This document shows positions 31,401-41,740 of a stretch of DNA of 64,000 nucleotides, piece by piece. The stretch covers positions 341,001 through 405,000 of the forward strand of contig CAJNDS010000435.1 in NCBI GenBank assembly GCA_905221605.1, given 5' to 3'. Each line of letters opens with the position of its first letter. The first letter of the stretch is position 1. Source of the stretch: Symbiodinium natans. Taxonomy: Eukaryota; Sar; Dinophyceae; Suessiales; Symbiodiniaceae. Under the pieces are notes generated by a model that ran no database searches, had not been told where the DNA came from, and saw nothing but the letters and a program-made list of their open reading frames with translations. The translations under genes were made by a program, and so were the position numbers.

Positions 31401-34400
31401 AGGGTTTAGGGTTTAGGGTCTAGGGATTGAAGGTTTAGGGTTTAGGGTTTAGGGTCTAGTGCTTTAAGGTTTCGGGTGTGCTTCAAGCCCAATCTTGCGA
31501 AGCCGCATCTGTCAATTGAGCCCACACCCCCACCTTTGCTTGACCGCAAAGTAATTGGAGGGGGGTAACTTGTCTAGGAAGTTGACGGGTAACTATGTGT
31601 ATGACAGCGAGCCTATACTCGACGTTTGTGGACAGCAGTCACTAAGGTTTTGGGGTTCGGGGTTCCCGTTCGTTCAGGCTGATTTTTGAGATGTCCAGCA
31701 TCGCAAGCATGAGACTAGAGCCAGAGCAGGTTCAGGGGTTAGGTTTTCAGGCGTGAGGATCCTAAATTCGGTAGTGCTCCAGAAATTCACGGTCTAGGAC
31801 CCCGCCAGACTGGGAAAGGCTCAGAAGCGGGCACTAGGTCTCTGCGAATCTGAAGCCCTACCTACACCATTTGGGTACTACCCCGTACGTTCCATCAGCT
31901 GAAAGGGCGGAGGAAGCGCGCATTCTTGATGGTTTCCCCTTGGCCTGTTGAAGGAAGGCATCGTGCCATCTTCCCCTCGTCTGTGCCCGATGAGGTTTGG
32001 CAAGGCGGTCCCCCACCCTGGAATCGTACGGATCCTACTCGTTTGTTCTCGTTGATCTTTTTGCGCGTAGCCCCTAAACCCTAAACCCTAAACCCTTAAC
32101 CCTAAGCTCTAAACCCTAAACCCTAAACCCTAAACCCTAAACCCAAAACCCAAAACCCTAAACCCTAAACCCTAGGCCCTAAGCCCAATGAACCAGCGTG
32201 GGCAGACTTCCCTCGGCTTGGCAATGCTGGCATCCGCAATGCTGATCCTGTCGGCCGGGAGTTGCACGGCCTGGGGTGGCAACAGGCCAGGAAGAGGAGT
32301 TATACCCTAAACCCTAAACCCTAAACCCTAAACCCTGAACCCTGAACCCTAAACCTGAAACCCTAAACCCTAGACCCTAGACCCTAGACCCTAAACCCTT
32401 GTTTCGTGTCTTGTGATTTTTTTTTGGCTCGGGAGGTTGGGTGTGCGGGAGACCTCCCCAATTCCATTCTCAGCGCCTATTCGTTGCGAAACATTGCACA
32501 TGCCATCCCTGATTTTCCTTACCGTAGCTTTCCGGGTGCTTGCAGCATGGAGGAGCCCCTAAACCCTAAGCCCTAAGCCCTAAGCCCTAAGCCCTAAACC
32601 CTAAACCCTAAACCCTAAATCCTTTAGGGTTCAGGCTTCGACTTTCTTCGACCTCAAGACCCAAATAAGACTCCGAGCCCGATCAGCGACAGGTGGCTGC
32701 CGTGGCTCCTCCTGCACCTTGACGTCTTGGCGTTTGCCTCTGAAATCTTAGGAGGGGTTTAAGGTTCAGGGTTTAGGGTTTAGGGTTCAGGGTTTAGGGT
32801 TCAGGGTTTAGGTTTAGCTTGGGTTTTAAGGAAGCCGAGTATGAACATGTGCAAGCGCACCGTGAGTACTTTGCGGAGGCTTGCCCAACATTCGCAGGTT
32901 CTGTCTTGGTCAGCGTTCTGGGATCTGAGTCCACCCTAAACCGCTGTCTCTCTCGGCAACCTTGTCGTCTGAGTCTCACATCTTTGAGCCCGAACCTCAT
33001 AACTAGCCACACCTCACTAGAAGCCCGGAGCAGCTTTATGCCTGGCTTCCTGTTTCGGTCCCCCTCTAAGAAGGTATGGACCCATGATGGCCTTCTTCGT
33101 CACCTTCTTCTGGGGCCATCTCCTCGCCAGCAAGCTGTGGCGCCGCTCCCTTTGGCTGGACAAGGTGGCTTTAGGGGCTGAGAAGTTTGGGCTCTGGGGG
33201 TTGAAGGGTTTTGTAGCCATCAGGTGCGTTTGAGGAAATCGTGAGCTGCTGCCACAGCACTCTTTTTGAGCTCTTGAAGAGTTGGGCCGGCCAGGTGTGC
33301 GTCGATCAGAGGGATGCTGCAAGTAAGCAGCAGGCGATATCCGCGCTTCCAGACATCATCACTCGGTCCCGGCGCATGCTCATCCTTTGGGACGACGCCT
33401 ATTTTGAGCGCCTCTTCTGTAGCTTGGAGGTCTCCTTATTCGCCCGCAACTTTAGAGGCTTTGAGCATGTTGACTTTGTTCCGCTCTGGATGGCGCCATG
33501 GCTGTTGTGCACGGTATTTGTGGATCTTTGCTGTGCTATATCCTTCCAGCTGCGAGAGGACTACTTCTCAAACTGGTCCACAGCATACATGCCGTTCATT
33601 CATCACTTCCTATCTTCCTTCTTCGGGGCGGATTCGGGGGCAACGGTTTTTGGCACTTACTTCATGATAGGATGGTTTGCTGGATTGGGGTACCTTCCAG
33701 CTGCCATACCAAGCATGTTCTCCTTCACGCAGAAGCTCCGGAGACATGCCCTGATGCTGGAGCAGCTGTCGGGCTATGACGTGCGACGTGCGAAGTGCAC
33801 CTTGGCGTCCGATCGGGAGAGCATTGAGGCGCAGATCTCGCGGTTCCTTGACTGACCGAAACCCTAAACCCTCAACCCTAAACCTTAAACCCTAAACCCC
33901 AAACCCTAAACCCTAACCCTAAACTCTTAAACCCCCACAGGCCCCAAAAGCCACAGCATTCTCAGCCCCAGAGCCTGAAGCCGCTACCTCGGCAGAGGCA
34001 TTTCGATTCCGATGCGGCGAAGCGTGCAACGCCCACCGGATCTACCGCAGACACCACGGACAGGCTGGAAGAGAAGCTGCTGTCCGCGAGTTCTCTTGGC
34101 TCTTGTGCATCAGGCTTGGAGCGATTCAATGCTTGCGTGCAGGGATCGCTGTATGCGGCCGTGTCGGAGAAGGTCGGATACGAGCTGCCTCTCCGCTGCA
34201 AACATGTCCGGGTCCGGTGGTCGTTTCACTTCAAGCTGTTTAGGCTTCTGTCCAACCCTTACATGGTGGAAACCTCAAAAGTTGGGGCCCGTGCTGTGTT
34301 GGTTTCTGTAAGAAAATGCTGTGGCTAGAGCCTTGAGGCATGTCCCCTACCACCTTTCACTCGTGACCTTGCTGCCCATGATCCTGCTTGCCCTTGTCAA

Positions 34401-34836
34401 CACCCTGGGCTGCGACAATGCGCCCTGCGACCAGAGCGCCAGGGACTCTGGAGTTGAAGGCCACGTGTGGCAGTACATGACCCTGAACACGGCCGTCTGG
34501 GTTGTGAGTCTGGGCTTGGTCTTTCCTACAGCCCACCCACTGCTCTTAAGGCTTCTGAAGGTGGTTCAGGTTCAGGGAGATCGGGGCCTCTGCTTTCAGA
34601 CGTTTGTGTCTTTCCTGTGCGGGCTCCTTGTGTACGTCTACGTCTACTTCTGCTGGGGCCTGGTGATGGGCAGCCTGGCGGCACCCTTTGTGGGTGCCTT
34701 CCGGCCCGGGTGGCTCCTCTTTGCCTTGGCGGTGGTCGGGATCATGGCATTGCAGACGCATGCCCTCTTCTGTGCAAGGGGACGTCCATCACGGCTGATC
34801 ACAAGTGGCAGCACGCTGCATGCTGCCGGAGTTTGA
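28319..34836 (+). CDS. Gene 3: TIR-like domain with inserted TM segments and multi-TM C-terminus (multi-exon)
   Basis: A dinoflagellate-expanded family, recognised from the DVFISHNWGGGRWAKHL exon (31266-31378), two TM exons (32206-32285, 32436-32544), LLASKLWRRSLWLDK (to 33164), the VCVDQRD…WDDAYFERLFCSLE exon (33295-~33852), an acidic linker with ERFNACVQGSLYAAV (~33995-34300) and a multi-TM C-terminal exon to stop TGA 34834-34836 (LVNTLGCDNAPCDQSA, LGLVFPTAHPLLLRLLK). Upstream exon-like pieces at 28319-28418, 30253-30319 and 30776-~30880 probably belong to its N-terminus, but the start codon is not identified. Likely a membrane-anchored TIR-like protein; role unknown. Its introns contain telomeric repeats. 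Confidence 0.7.
28560..30250. other. Gap: T-rich stretch and degenerate GGGGTTTA repeats; no gene recognised
   Basis: 28575-28690 is a degenerate TTTA(C)GGGG array. From about 29000 to 29700 the sequence is markedly A+T-rich with TATATATG tracts (29120-29155). An open frame 29678-30271 has a hydrophobic start but no recognisable motif. Confidence 0.5.
30253..30319 (+). CDS. Gene 3 (probable): small exon
   Basis: TTTCAG|GTTGAGG…CAGCTGG|GTAGGT encodes VEEGPLKHPKVQSAVMLLLL and QL. Both splice signals are good (GT-AG). Function not recognised. Confidence 0.45.
30776..30880 (+). CDS. Gene 3 (probable): hydrophobic exon
   Basis: GCGAAG|GTGTTG opens VLHAFGKVFAQGLDAGSFFA and MGFLGGLCG, a plausible membrane segment. 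The 3' boundary is approximate. Confidence 0.4.
31266..31378 (+). CDS. Gene 3: TIR-like N-terminal motif exon
   Basis: PSVDVFISHNWGGGRWAKHL then GLCMYFNLSLAVKATVQ. FISHNWG…RW…HL is the family's signature box. Acceptor GTCGCAG|GC, GT donor TTCAA|GTGTCT (phase 0). Followed directly by TTTAGGG repeats. Confidence 0.85.
32206..32285 (+). CDS. Gene 3: TM exon between CCCTAAA blocks
   Basis: GGGCAG|ACTTCC continues in phase 0 from the previous exon: TSLGLAMLASAMLILSAGSC then TAWGGN, a TM helix. It ends AACAG|GCCAGG (phase 2). Telomeric blocks lie at 32071-32180 and 32305-32400. Confidence 0.7.
32436..32544 (+). CDS. Gene 3: second TM exon
   Basis: CGGGAG|GTTGGG, 1-base phase fitting the previous exon, reads RLGVRETSPIPFSAPIRCET then LHMPSLIFLTVAFRVLA. 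A further coding-like piece with RWLPWLLLHLDVLAF lies at about 32635-32750; its junctions were not resolved. Confidence 0.55.
33074..33164 (+). CDS. Gene 3: TM exon ending SLWLDK
   Basis: GPMMAFFVTFFWGHLLASKL then WRRSLWLDK, ending at GACAAG|GTGGCT. The following 130-bp GT-AG intron joins it to VCVDQRD with AGGTG shared at both ends. Confidence 0.75.
33295..33855 (+). CDS. Gene 3: core exon, second half of TIR-like domain and TM pair
   Basis: VCVDQRDAASKQQAI, MLILWDDAYFERLFCSLEVS, VDFVPLWMAPWLLCTVFVDL, SGYDVRRAKCTLASDRESIE. WDD-YF-RL-C--E and the DVR-AKC motif are hallmarks of the family. The frame reaches a TGA at 33853; a splice just before it is likely because the downstream exons fit the same protein. 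Confidence 0.85.
   Translation: MCVDQRDAASKQQAISALPDIITRSRRMLILWDDAYFERLFCSLEVSLFARNFRGFEHVDFVPLWMAPWLLCTVFVDLCCAISFQLREDYFSNWSTAYMPFIHHFLSSFFGADSGATVFGTYFMIGWFAGLGYLPAAIPSMFSFTQKLRRHALMLEQLSGYDVRRAKCTLASDRESIEAQISRFLD
33995..34300 (+). CDS. Gene 3: linker exon
   Basis: FDSDAAKRATPTGSTADTTD, then RLEEKLLSASSLGSCASGLE and RFNACVQGSLYAAVSEKVGY. The ERFN motif is typical of this position. Boundaries approximate. Preceded by a CCCTAAA block (33856-33940). Confidence 0.6.
34330..34836 (+). CDS. Gene 3: multi-TM C-terminal exon
   Basis: Begins near GGCTAG|AGCC: LRHVPYHLSLVTLLPMILLA then LVNTLGCDNAPCDQS, WQYMTLNTAVWVVSLGLVFP, FQTFVSFLCGLLVYVYVYFC and WLLFALAVVGIMALQTHALF. About four TM helices. 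Ends …TSGSTLHAAGV and stop TGA. Confidence 0.75.
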   Translation, partial: ALRHVPYHLSLVTLLPMILLALVNTLGCDNAPCDQSARDSGVEGHVWQYMTLNTAVWVVSLGLVFPTAHPLLLRLLKVVQVQGDRGLCFQTFVSFLCGLLVYVYVYFCWGLVMGSLAAPFVGAFRPGWLLFALAVVGIMALQTHALFCARGRPSRLITSGSTLHAAGV

Positions 34837-34839
34837 GAT

Positions 34840-36920
34840 GGATTTAGCGTTGAGTGCCGTGTACAGGGGGGGACCTTGCAATTGGTTTTACTGGGGCGCC
34901 GAATGGCGCCCGAAAGACTTGCGCTTGGAAGGACAGCTCGCCTGACCCAGCAAAATATCAAATCACTGTGCCGGCAAAGTTGTCTTTATGGCCGTTGCCC
35001 TACTGAAGACCGTGTGCCGTGAGTCACTAGACTTAAGGAAGGAAACCCGAATTCAAGCTTAAACACGCAGAACCCGGCGTGCCTACATGCGGTGTCTGGG
35101 CCAAGTCTGTGTCTGAAACGCTTGGTCATTCTGTCTGCAGGACATGTGGATTGCTGGATGATCATTGCAGAAATCCTCAGACCCCGAAGTTCCCGGCCCG
35201 ACGTACTCAGACCCTGGAACCCCTTAGGGGCTTGGACCCCCCTCCCCCCCCCTGCCTCCGAGTAGTTCAGAGTTCAAGACATGAGTGGTATAGAATTACA
35301 TTGGGTAACCATGAATAGTCGCGAATCCACAGGACAAGGACCGTGCTTGAGCCCCAAAATCCCTTGGGCCCTTCTGGGCTGCTGAGCCTACGACGCAGAG
35401 GGTGTTTGCGCTAAGAGCCCATGGTGCAGAAACAGGAATGGGGGGGGGGGATTCAGGGCATGATGCAGCTGCGCCCTTCCCACTGGCTCAAACGTCGGGA
35501 CGCACTTTCCTGACTCAGAAAGACATGGTTAGCCGAAGATGCCAATTGTGTTTTGAGGTTTCTGGCCCTGAAGGGTCTAGGGCTTCTTTCAGATTCATTT
35601 CTTGAAATTGAAGGACACCTGGAGCTTCATGTTGGACCTGGCTTTTACGGTTTCTTGCGCATTTTATTGTGTACTTTGTGTGCTTGTACGTGAGATTCCA
35701 TGGCTCCCTTGGAGCCGCGCGCTGAGATCGGACGTTTAGGGTTGGAGGATTGGGGGTAGTTTGTCATGGGTCCTAAGGTTGTGCCCTTCGGTTTGGGGAG
35801 GAATATAAGGGCCATATTCGGAGTTTAAGGGAAGCCTTTAGGGGTATTACCTTAGGGGTACGAGTCTTGGGCCCTTGAGTTTAAGCTCCCAAGGTTCCTT
35901 TTGCATGGAGGTCACGGCAAGCAGCTCTTTGTACAGGGCTTACTCGACCACACCGTGGGAAGCACTTCGGTAGCGCCTGCCGGTGCGTGGACGGAGCTCT
36001 GAATTCTGATCCCTCTCTTTGTAGACTTCTAATTTAGAGAGCCGACTACGTTGAAGTCGCTCAGTCCTGCAGCCTCCTCTGAGCCCCAAAGCCTCAAGCC
36101 TTGAGCCCTGAACCCAAAGCCCGCTGCCTGAATACCGAACCCGAAACACCTCTCCAACCCGAAAGCCCTAAGGCCTTAGAATCCTTAGAACCCTAAAGCC
36201 CAACAAAAAAGCCCCAACGCAACCCCCGAAGCTGGAGGCTGCAAATTCGAATTGGAGCTTCTGAGCCTTTTCCGATTGAGATCGAGGAGGACGAGACCGT
36301 CGAAGCTCTGGTGCGCATACCCTGAACCCTCAGCCCCGAAGCCTAAACCTTTTATGACGTTGAGGGGGCGTTGGGGGTCTGAAAGTCCCGAAAGCCTTGT
36401 CACCCTCAAGCCCGAACTTGCGGGGTTTTGAGGCTTTTTTTTTTTGGGTGGTTTTGAGGTTCCTCGGGGCTTGGACTTGGCACGCTTACACCGAAGGCGC
36501 GGAATCCTGTACCAAGGGGGATAGGGACTCATGGTTCAGGGTTCTGGCGCCCCAGGATGGAGGGTATCATTGCTGTAGAAGAGTAGGAGCGTCCGAAAGA
36601 GCTGGGTGGTCAAAGCCCAAACTTCTGGGGTCATGTCGCAGAATCGTCGGCACATCTCACCTCTGAGCACCATGTGAACCTGGACTCGGGGGGGCGGCGG
36701 GAGCAGGGGTTTGGGGTTCCCGGTTTTTCAAACCCTGGAAAACGTGGAAGCCGCAAGCATCTCAATCTGGCACCTGTGAGGCAGTCTTGCTCATCTCACT
36801 GAAGCCCGAGGTGGGAGAGGAGGACGGATTTTGGGCTCTTGAGAACCCCTGACCCTGCGACGCTTGGGCCCAGGCAGGGTTGCGGCGTTAGACCTCGGGC
36901 TTTGGGCATGCCGCACATCT
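34840..36920. other. Gap between genes 3 and 4; nothing identifiable
   Basis: Mixed sequence with degenerate CCCTAAA-like words (36110-36190) and no long blocks. Several 60-115 codon open frames on both strands lack motifs. The 5' exon(s) of gene 4, at least the start of its UBL, should lie here but were not found. Confidence 0.5.
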
Positions 36921-36924
36921 GCAG

Positions 36925-36972
36925 GACTTGCCAAGACTGGTCCACAAAGGCAAGGTCCTGAAGCACGATGAG
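36925..36972 (+). CDS. Gene 4 exon a: UBL strand/turn
   Basis: CTGCAG|GACTTG…GATGAG|GCCAGC, 16 codons: DLPRLVHKGKVLKHDE. It corresponds to the KLI..GK.L.D(D/E) stretch of RAD23 UBLs. GC donor. Confidence 0.75.
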
Positions 36973-39900
36973 GCCAGCCACCTTTCGCGAAGCCTCTTTT
37001 GACACAAAAATTCAAGCGCTAAAGCCTATGAAAGACCTTGGAAACAACAAGAATGCCTTCAACCACATGAAGAACCCTAAACCCTAAACTATCCTAAACT
37101 ACCCTAAGCCCTAAACCCTAAGCCCTAAGCCCTAAGCCCTAAACCCTAAACCCTAGACCCTAACCCCTAAACCCGAAACCCGAAACCCGAAACCATAAAC
37201 CCTAAAGCCTAAACCCTAAAGCCTAAACCCTAAATCTTAATTTACCTTAAACCCTAAACCTAATTTACCCTTTACCCTAAACCCTAAACCCTAAGCCCTA
37301 AGCCCTAAACCCTAAACCCGAAACCCTAAACCCTAAACCCTAAACCCTAAACCCTAAACCCTAAACCCTAAACCCTAAACCCTAAACCCTAAATCCTAAA
37401 CCCTAAACCCTAAACCCTAAACCCTAAACCCTAAACCCTAAACCTTAAACCATACCACACCAACCCACGAGGTGCTCAAAGAACTTGGCATTCACACTGG
37501 GGACATCGTGGTCGCCGTACCTCCGGCATCCCAGAAGGCAGCGGAGGCAGGAAGGGGTTTAGGGTTTAGGGTTTACGGTTTAGGGCAAGCAGGGGTGGTG
37601 ATGTTTGGTTAGGGTTTCAGGTCACGAAGGGTTTCGGGAACCCTAAGCCCCAAACTCAAAAGCACAAAGGCGGAAACCACAGCCACATAAACATACCCCC
37701 CAAAATCACCATCTCCTCCCCAAATCCACGCACATTCGTATCAAAAAGACCCAAAGAATCCAAAGCCTGGGGCAAGCAGGCATCACCGCCCCCAGCACCC
37801 GTCACGCCTGCACCTGCACCTGCGGCGGGCGGCGCGGCCAGTGAGTTGAGGGACTAGGGGCAGTGGAACGAAACTTAGCAAAATAAATGAGGCCAGCCGT
37901 GTTGGTTCAAGAATCGAAGTACACTTGAGTAACATGAATAGGGCCATTGTAAGGTCAAAGAATCTCGTAAGGTGAGTAAGGCTTTCGATTCCAGTGAAGC
38001 CGTGATTACGTTGTTGTTGGTAGCAGGCGCCTTGTATTTTCATTTGGATTTAGCCCGCTAAAATGTCAGGGTCAAATTTTAAGCCGTGCAGTTTTCCTGC
38101 ACATGAGGATTGTAAGGTGGTCCCTTGGGTTCGTGGCTCGGCTTTGCATTCGAGGGGCCCAAGGTTTTTTGACAGTTGAGGGTGCTGGCTGTTGTCCTTG
38201 AGTCCAACTTCCAGGCCGAACTCCTTAAAAAGGGTTTAGGGTTTAGGTTTAGGGCTTAGGGTTTAGGGTAGACCCCAAGCCCCCAAAACCCAAACCCCCA
38301 AAACCCGAAATCTGCAGCTGGAGGGTGACGACGAGCTTTTGTTGGGGAGGCAGCTGGGTTCAGGCCTGCTTCTGGGACGATGAGGGCGTCCTTTTATACC
38401 TTCTACCCCTACATATGCTTACGCCCGCATGGCCTTCAGACCTACACGTTGAACTCGAATCTTTCGATCCCAAGCGCCAGAAGAGTCCCCTAAGCCCTAA
38501 AGCCGTACGTCCCTGAATCCGTTCACTCCTACACCCTAAGCTCCTAAACCCTGAACTCTGAACCCTGAACCCTAAACCCTAAACCCTAAACCCTAAACCC
38601 TAAACCCTAGACCCTAAACCATAAACCCTAAACCCTAAACCCCAAACCCTAAACTGACAGCTGCACAAAGGTGGCAGTGCGGACGAGTCTATGATCACCC
38701 AGCTCTGCGGCATGGGATTCGAGCGGTCCAAGGTGCAGGAGGCCCCTTCAACTAGGGCGACTATCGCGTCTACGTGTTGTTGCTGAAGCATTATTTAGGG
38801 TTTAGGGTTTAGGGTTTAGGGTGATTCCTCTGCAGTATGGCATGTTTGTCGCGGCAGTAGGAGGCTCTATGGTTTCGTTTGGAGCGGCTTCGCGTTCTGC
38901 CACCTCCACTGCTCGCTGCTGACTGCCTCCCAGGCCCTTGCCGCCGCCTTCAACAACCCGGACCGTGCAGTGGAGTACCTCTTCAATGGCCGTGGTCCCG
39001 GTTGACTTCTTGTGACCCTAAAGTTAGGGTTCAGGGTTCAAGCTCTTAACTTAGAGTTCTAAACCAGGGCCCGGCTCGACGACCAAAAAGGGGCTTGAAC
39101 CGCGGAACGCTTGAACCCAAGATCCTAAGAACCTAAGAGCCCAAGACCCCAGACCCCAAATCCTACACAAAATTGGTGGGCTCGTTTTTGGCGCGAGAAG
39201 TCCTCGTCCCCTCCCCAAAAAAAACAACGCCCGAAGCCCTGAACCCGAGGCTAGGATTGCGGGGTTCGTGGCTAGAAGGTTGGGGTTCCATGGTAGGTAG
39301 GTGCGCTTTGCTGTTCCAAGCCAGGCTGCTTTGTCGTGCTGAGTTTCGAGTTTTTGGGTGCAGGTTTGGGGTACTGGTGCAAGTGTTGTGAGGGTTTGAG
39401 TGGGGTGCAGGACTTGAGGGTTATGGACCTCCCCGTTTCCCTTGCCCCTTCTCCCTTCCCCTTATCTCCCTTTCCACCTTCCCTTCAGAGACGCCGAGGC
39501 ATCCCTGCAGGAGCAGGCGCACGGGCTTCGGGCTGAAGTAGATCCAAACCCTCAACCCGAAACCCTAAATCCTGAGCCCAAGGCCCTCACTCTTAAGCGC
39601 GCAATCCTCCACTCTAAAACTCTAGGCCCCCAAGCCCTCCTTACCACAACCCCAAGGTGCCCCCCGAAGTCTAGAAGCCTTTAGGGTTTAGGGTTTAGGG
39701 TTTAGGGTTTAGGGTTTAGGGTTTAGGGTTTCGATAACGATTGAAGGAACGCCAGGCTCTGCGGGGTGATTGCAGGACCCTTCTGGAACGTGCCTTTTTG
39801 GATTCAGGGTTTGCAGGGATTATGGGGTGTATAGGATTTATACGGGTTTATAGGGTTGATAGGGTTTATAGGGTTGATAGGGTTTATTGGGTTTGTAGGG

Positions 39901-40153
39901 TTTAGAGGGTTTAGAGGGTTGAGAGGGTTTAGAGGGTTTAGAGGATTAGAGGGCTTAGAGATCTAGAGGGTTGAGAGGGTTTAGAGGGTTTAGGGGGTTT
40001 AGATGGTTTAGAGGGTTCAGAGGGTTCAGAGGGTTAGGGGTTTACGGTTTACGTAGGGTTGAGGGTTTAGGCGTTCAGGGATGTGTTTCCTTCCCTCACG
40101 CTCCGACAGGAGCAGCGGCAGCCACCCCAATGGCAGGCTCTCATTGGTCTGAG
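36925..40153 (+). CDS. Gene 4: RAD23-like UBL + UBA protein, six micro-exons (5' incomplete)
   Basis: Six + strand exons join with consistent phase: 36925-36972, 37472-37546, 37780-37840, 38671-38741, 38934-39000, 40110-40153. They encode, in order, the second half of a ubiquitin-like domain (LVHKGKVLKHDE / VLKELGIHTGDIVVAV), a Pro/Ala linker (PPPAPVTPAPAPAAGG), a UBA domain (MITQLCGMGFERSKVQE / ALAAAFNNPDRAVEYLF) and another Ala-rich linker. This is the RAD23/HR23 arrangement (proteasome shuttle, nucleotide-excision repair). NNPDRAVEYL is nearly diagnostic of its UBA. No XPC-binding domain or second UBA was found downstream, so this is either a truncated paralogue or the N-terminal part of a fusion with gene 5. 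All introns carry TTTAGGG/CCCTAAA repeats or degenerate versions. Confidence 0.75.
37072..37452 (-). repeat. 380-bp (CCCTAAA)n block with variants, gene 4 intron
   Basis: Mix of CCCTAAA, CCCTAAG, CCCGAAA and CCTTAAA. A short TTTAGGG patch in the opposite orientation follows at 37556-37585 in the next intron. Confidence 0.95.
37472..37546 (+). CDS. Gene 4 exon b: end of UBL
   Basis: CACGAG|GTGCTC…GCGGAG|GCAGGA, 25 codons, VLKELGIHTGDIVVAVPPAS then QKAAE. It continues exon a in phase 0 after a 499-bp intron that is mostly CCCTAAA repeats (37072-37452). Confidence 0.8.
37780..37840 (+). CDS. Gene 4 exon c: Pro/Ala linker
   Basis: AAGCAG|GCATCA…GGCCA|GTGAGTTGAG: ASPPPAPVTPAPAPAAGGAA. The donor is a full GTGAGT consensus. 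Phase 1. Confidence 0.75.
38530..38652 (-). repeat. (CCCTAAA)n block, gene 4 intron
   Basis: Ends 18 bp upstream of the UBA exon at 38671. The following intron has TTTAGGG (38798-38820), the opposite orientation. Confidence 0.94.
38671..38741 (+). CDS. Gene 4 exon d: UBA, first half
   Basis: CAAAG|GTGGCA…CAGGAG|GCCCCT: GSADESMITQLCGMGFERSK and VQE. The CGMGF turn is the UBA MGF/Y loop. Phase fits exon c (split Ser codon). Confidence 0.85.
38934..39000 (+). CDS. Gene 4 exon e: UBA, second half
   Basis: CCCAG|GCCCTTGCC…GTCCCG|GTTGAC: ALAAAFNNPDRAVEYLFNGR and GP. The 192-bp GC-AG intron before it starts with GCCCC and the exon starts with GCCCT, sharing AGGCCC at both ends. Confidence 0.88.
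39681..40080 (+). repeat. TTTAGGG block followed by TTTAGAGGG array, gene 4 intron
   Basis: Seven perfect TTTAGGG units (39681-39731), then a long degenerate TTTATAGGG / TTTAGAGGG / TTGAGAGGG array (39830-40040). Confidence 0.9.
40110..40153 (+). CDS. Gene 4 exon f: Ala-rich linker
   Basis: GACAG|GAGCAGC in the right phase gives GAAAATPMAGSHWSE. Ending at GAG|GCGGCG would leave phase 0, matching the exon at 44102. Weaker than the other exons because it is low-complexity. Confidence 0.45.
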
Positions 40154-41009
40154 GCGGCGGTGGGGTTCAGGGTTTAGGGATTTCAGCATTCCCTTATGGT
40201 CATTTATGGTATGATTAGACTAGAGTGGCCCCAACCCCTACGGTCCCTTTATAATTTTACCAGAATTGCTGCTTACATGCTTGCGGTGGTCCAAACCATG
40301 CACCCTCGGTGCACATGTTTAGGGTTCAGGGTTTAGGGTTTAGGCTGCCCAAAGGGAAGGCGTGCGTAGTGAGTGAGTAAGCGAATGCAATGAGAGCACG
40401 AATGAACGAAGTGAATGAATCCCTTAATAATAATATTGTACTTTTAATTTGGGGTTTTTGCAAGAATTATTAAATTGCAAACAAGCGAAGCGAATGAGGA
40501 AAGTTGACTGGTGAGCAAAAACCCAAAATTAATACTATTATTGTTCTATCCTTTTGATAGAAAATGTTACGGTCTTTGCGGCCTCATAAAAAGACTAACT
40601 AATTGGCCGCATTAAAGGATAAGGAACAGAGCATATTATTTTGTATTTACAGGCGAATGAAATGAGCGCGCAATTTTAATTTTTGGAATCTCGTTCTCTC
40701 GCTCACTTACTTCGTTCGTACTAAAAATATACCGGGGGCCCTTTAATAATCTCTACAATGCCCCCGTTAATAGTAATTCCAGAAGATATAAATGTAGAGA
40801 ACTAGTGCATTAAAGAGGTCATTTATGCTACAACTATGAATACGGGCCAGTTAGTATTCTTTCATTGGCCCGAAACAATAAGCTAATTCGTGAACTGGTG
40901 TGCTTTCATAATCCTAATAATAGTATAGTGAAGAGAGACAGGAAGAATATTATTATACGGACGTACGAAGTTGGGACACATGAATAATATTATTCATGGC
41001 GAACGAAAC

Positions 41010-41740
41010 AACCAAAAGATAGGAAAGTTATTCCTGATCCAATAGATGACAGGGAATTCCAGGAATTAAAAGAATCTGGAAAGGATGGTAATCTTCTTGG
41101 CATAACATTAAATCCTAAGAAATGCATTGGGGAAAAGGCAAGAAGAATACCAATTAATGTTAAATGTAGATTAAAAAGAGAAAGTGTACCAGAGGATGAA
41201 AGTAATAAATTCTTAGTACCAACAATCTTTTCTCCATTAAAAATATTCCAGAGATAGAAATTATAGCTCCTAAAGAAAGTACAACATGAAAATGTGCTAC
41301 GACATAATATGTATCATGTAATCCTAGATCTACTGCAGCATTTCCAAGAAGTATTCCTGCAGAACCACCTGTAGTAAACATAAATAAAAGAGATGTGAGA
41401 AGAAGACAGAACTAATTCTAAGGTGTAATAATGGTGGATTTCCAAGATATGTAAAAAGCCAACTAAAGATTTTTGTACCAGTTGGTAAGGATATTAAGAT
41501 TGTAACTCCTGCAAAACAAGCTCTTGTATCACTTTCTAAACCTGCAGTATACATATGATGCCCCCAAACCAGACTTCCAAGAAGAGAAATAGATGACATG
41601 GCAAAGATCATTGATTGGTTGCCAAATATCATTAGTTGTAAAATCCCAGAAATTTTTATGGAAATGATCCCAAATGCAGAAATTATTAAGATGTAAACTT
41701 CTGGATGTCAAAAAAAACAAAATAAATGTTGATAGAATTT
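41010..41740 (-). pseudogene. cox1: cox1 C-terminal half, interrupted
   Basis: On the minus strand, from about 41740 down: YQHLF, HPEVYILII, MIFGNQSMIFAMSSISLLGS, LVWGHHMYTAGLESDTRA, then (after a frame change near 41380-41400) [40 protein letters not shown], and near 41150-41020 [15 protein letters not shown] and [17 protein letters not shown]. These are conserved cytochrome c oxidase subunit I landmarks, including the His ligands of [11 protein letters not shown]. Frameshifts and an in-frame TGA just before HPEV show it is not an intact gene. Dinoflagellate mitochondria edit their mRNAs, so some differences could be pre-edited codons rather than decay. Confidence 0.85.

Larger units (their letters stand above)
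32071..32818. repeat. Cluster of telomeric blocks in gene 3 introns
   Basis: CCCTAAA at 32071-32180, 32305-32400 and 32558-32625; TTTAGGG at 32756-32818. Coding islands lie between them. Confidence 0.92.

Noticed and set aside
38300-38516. Possible gene 4 exon (LEGDDELLLGRQ) between linker and UBA
   Set aside because: Including it breaks the phase; the linker exon (phase 1, GTGAGT donor) joins directly to 38671 with a split Ser codon.
40370-41010. Mitochondrial rRNA fragments
   Set aside because: The AT-rich sequence left of cox1 could hold short rRNA pieces as in dinoflagellate mtDNA, but I could not recognise any conserved rRNA core by eye.
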